A stretch of DNA of 64,000 bases from the NCBI GenBank assembly GCA_013399115.1, contig VXAA01001151.1:572601-636600 (forward strand). Reading direction: 5' to 3'. Below, in pieces: positions 63,201 to 64,000 of this stretch. This stretch comes from Anseranas semipalmata. Its lineage: Eukaryota; Chordata; Aves; Anseriformes; Anseranatidae. Position 1 is the first letter of the stretch. Each line of letters opens with the position of its first letter. Below the pieces are notes generated by a model. It ran no database searches. It saw only the letters and a program-made list of their open reading frames with translations, and had not been told where the DNA came from. The translations under genes and the position numbers were made by a program.

Positions 63201-64000
63201 TAAAAAACGTTAGGTGTTTCTAAATACTAAACGACTAACAAAGACTATAATAAGTAACGGAGGAATAGGATTGAAAATACATGCTGCAAAGCTGACGGAA
63301 GGCCAAGGAATAAAGTAGAGGACATAATGCATATTAAGAAGAGGTATATTCTTTCATGTGTTGAGAAACTTTGAAGATGACACGTCTGTTGCATTGCTGA
63401 ACCCAACTGGTGTTTTGAAAAGCCTATCCCCTCCATGTAGCATGTATCCCCTCACATGCAGCAAAGAACACAATTACTTTTAAAAATCTGTAAACAGTAA
63501 ATAGAAACTGATTATGAATGAACTAGTTAAGCACGTTTTACTGCAGAAGAACACATCACAGGTAAGTTTGAAAACAACAGAAAAAAAGCATATTAAGCTC
63601 CAGTTCAACAATTACTTTTAATATCCTTTCATAATATTTTTCCTTGTTGTAAGACTATAAACATCTTTTTTTTTTTTTTTCATTTCCTTAAAACATGATC
63701 AGGGAATACTTTAAACATCCTTCCTCCTTCATTGCTGTCTTTAGAGCACTTACGTTTATATACTTCTTCCAGGGAATGCATTTGACAAAGTATCAGTAAC
63801 ACTTTTATTTTCATAACACTTCCAGAAATGATATTCCAAGCCATAAACAGCATTTTAAGAACAAAATCCTCATCTCAGGACTCAAGGAAGAACAAACAAA
63901 CAAAAACAACAACCAACCAAATAAATAACAGATAGTCATCAGGCCCAAAGAAGAAGAAAGAACACTCAGCTGAGCTTATTTCCAATGAAAGTCAACTGAG

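Larger units (their letters stand above)
59061..64000. other. Non-coding; no gene seen in 5 kb
   Basis: AT-rich sequence with poly-T at 59,292-59,311, 62,355-62,369 and 63,666-63,680. The stretch 60,220-60,430 has low-homopolymer, homeodomain-rich text. A minus frame at 62,041-62,322 has balanced composition (GGLWPKAIQGKNFSGRDHM and so on) but no recognised family. Confidence 0.45.

Noticed and set aside
1..64000. CRISPR arrays, tRNA or rRNA genes, bacterial or phage systems
   Set aside because: No regularly spaced repeats, no tRNA A/B-box pairs with cloverleaf ends and no prokaryotic gene organisation were seen; the sequence is vertebrate.

Overview
This window looks like bird nuclear DNA, non-coding and AT-rich, from a gene desert or a very large intron. 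Two lines of evidence point to a bird. The first is a pair of solo LTRs of the kind scattered through avian genomes, with a conserved CCATACCATATG block, an AGCAATAAAAGCTGGG block and a 3' end in AAACCAC(A/C)ACA. The second is CR1 LINE sequence, including a CR1 3' end that finishes in the TGATTCTGTA-type tail. There are no bacterial features: no operons, no ribosome binding sites and no dense ORFs. The longest ORFs are either LTR sequence or lengths expected by chance in AT-rich DNA. I find no protein-coding gene I can name and no tRNA, rRNA or CRISPR array.

Layout. An LTR lies near the left edge (293-886). AT-rich sequence follows to about 6.6 kb. A badly decayed non-LTR retrotransposon reverse transcriptase lies at about 6.64-7.87 kb; four RT-like blocks survive in the right order but in different frames. 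Ancient SINE/MIR-like fragments lie at 8.07, 14.02, 34.68 and 50.06 kb, and other old amniote-type repeats at 19.75-20.24, 28.04, 33.79 and 48.81 kb. CR1 sequence occupies 48.38-48.79 kb (3' end) and 54.90-56.03 kb (RT region to 3' end, degenerate). A second solo LTR with a perfect 5-bp target duplication lies at 58,505-59,060. Poly-T tracts are frequent, and the two N positions in the assembly (2799 and 34,132-34,137) both fall in poly-T.

Possible genes. The best candidate is a minus-strand terminal exon at 13,694-13,818, with a good polypyrimidine acceptor, 40 codons, a stop, and an AATAAA about 200 nt downstream. Weaker splice-framed or long open segments lie at 24,076-24,185 (+), 33,157-33,428 (-), 37,154-37,617 (-), 39,587-39,835 (+), 48,033-48,093 (+) and 62,041-62,322 (-). 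They do not form a coherent in-frame gene by eye and could be chance or lncRNA exons. Regulatory candidates are a CTCF-like motif near 27.6 kb, homeodomain-rich blocks near 10.3, 21.35-21.7 and 60.27 kb, and G-quadruplex motifs at 3915-3941 and 56,698-56,719.

I did not find a novel biological system here. The most useful leads are the candidate exon at 13.7 kb, the non-CR1-looking LINE fossil at 7 kb, and the possible conserved non-coding elements.
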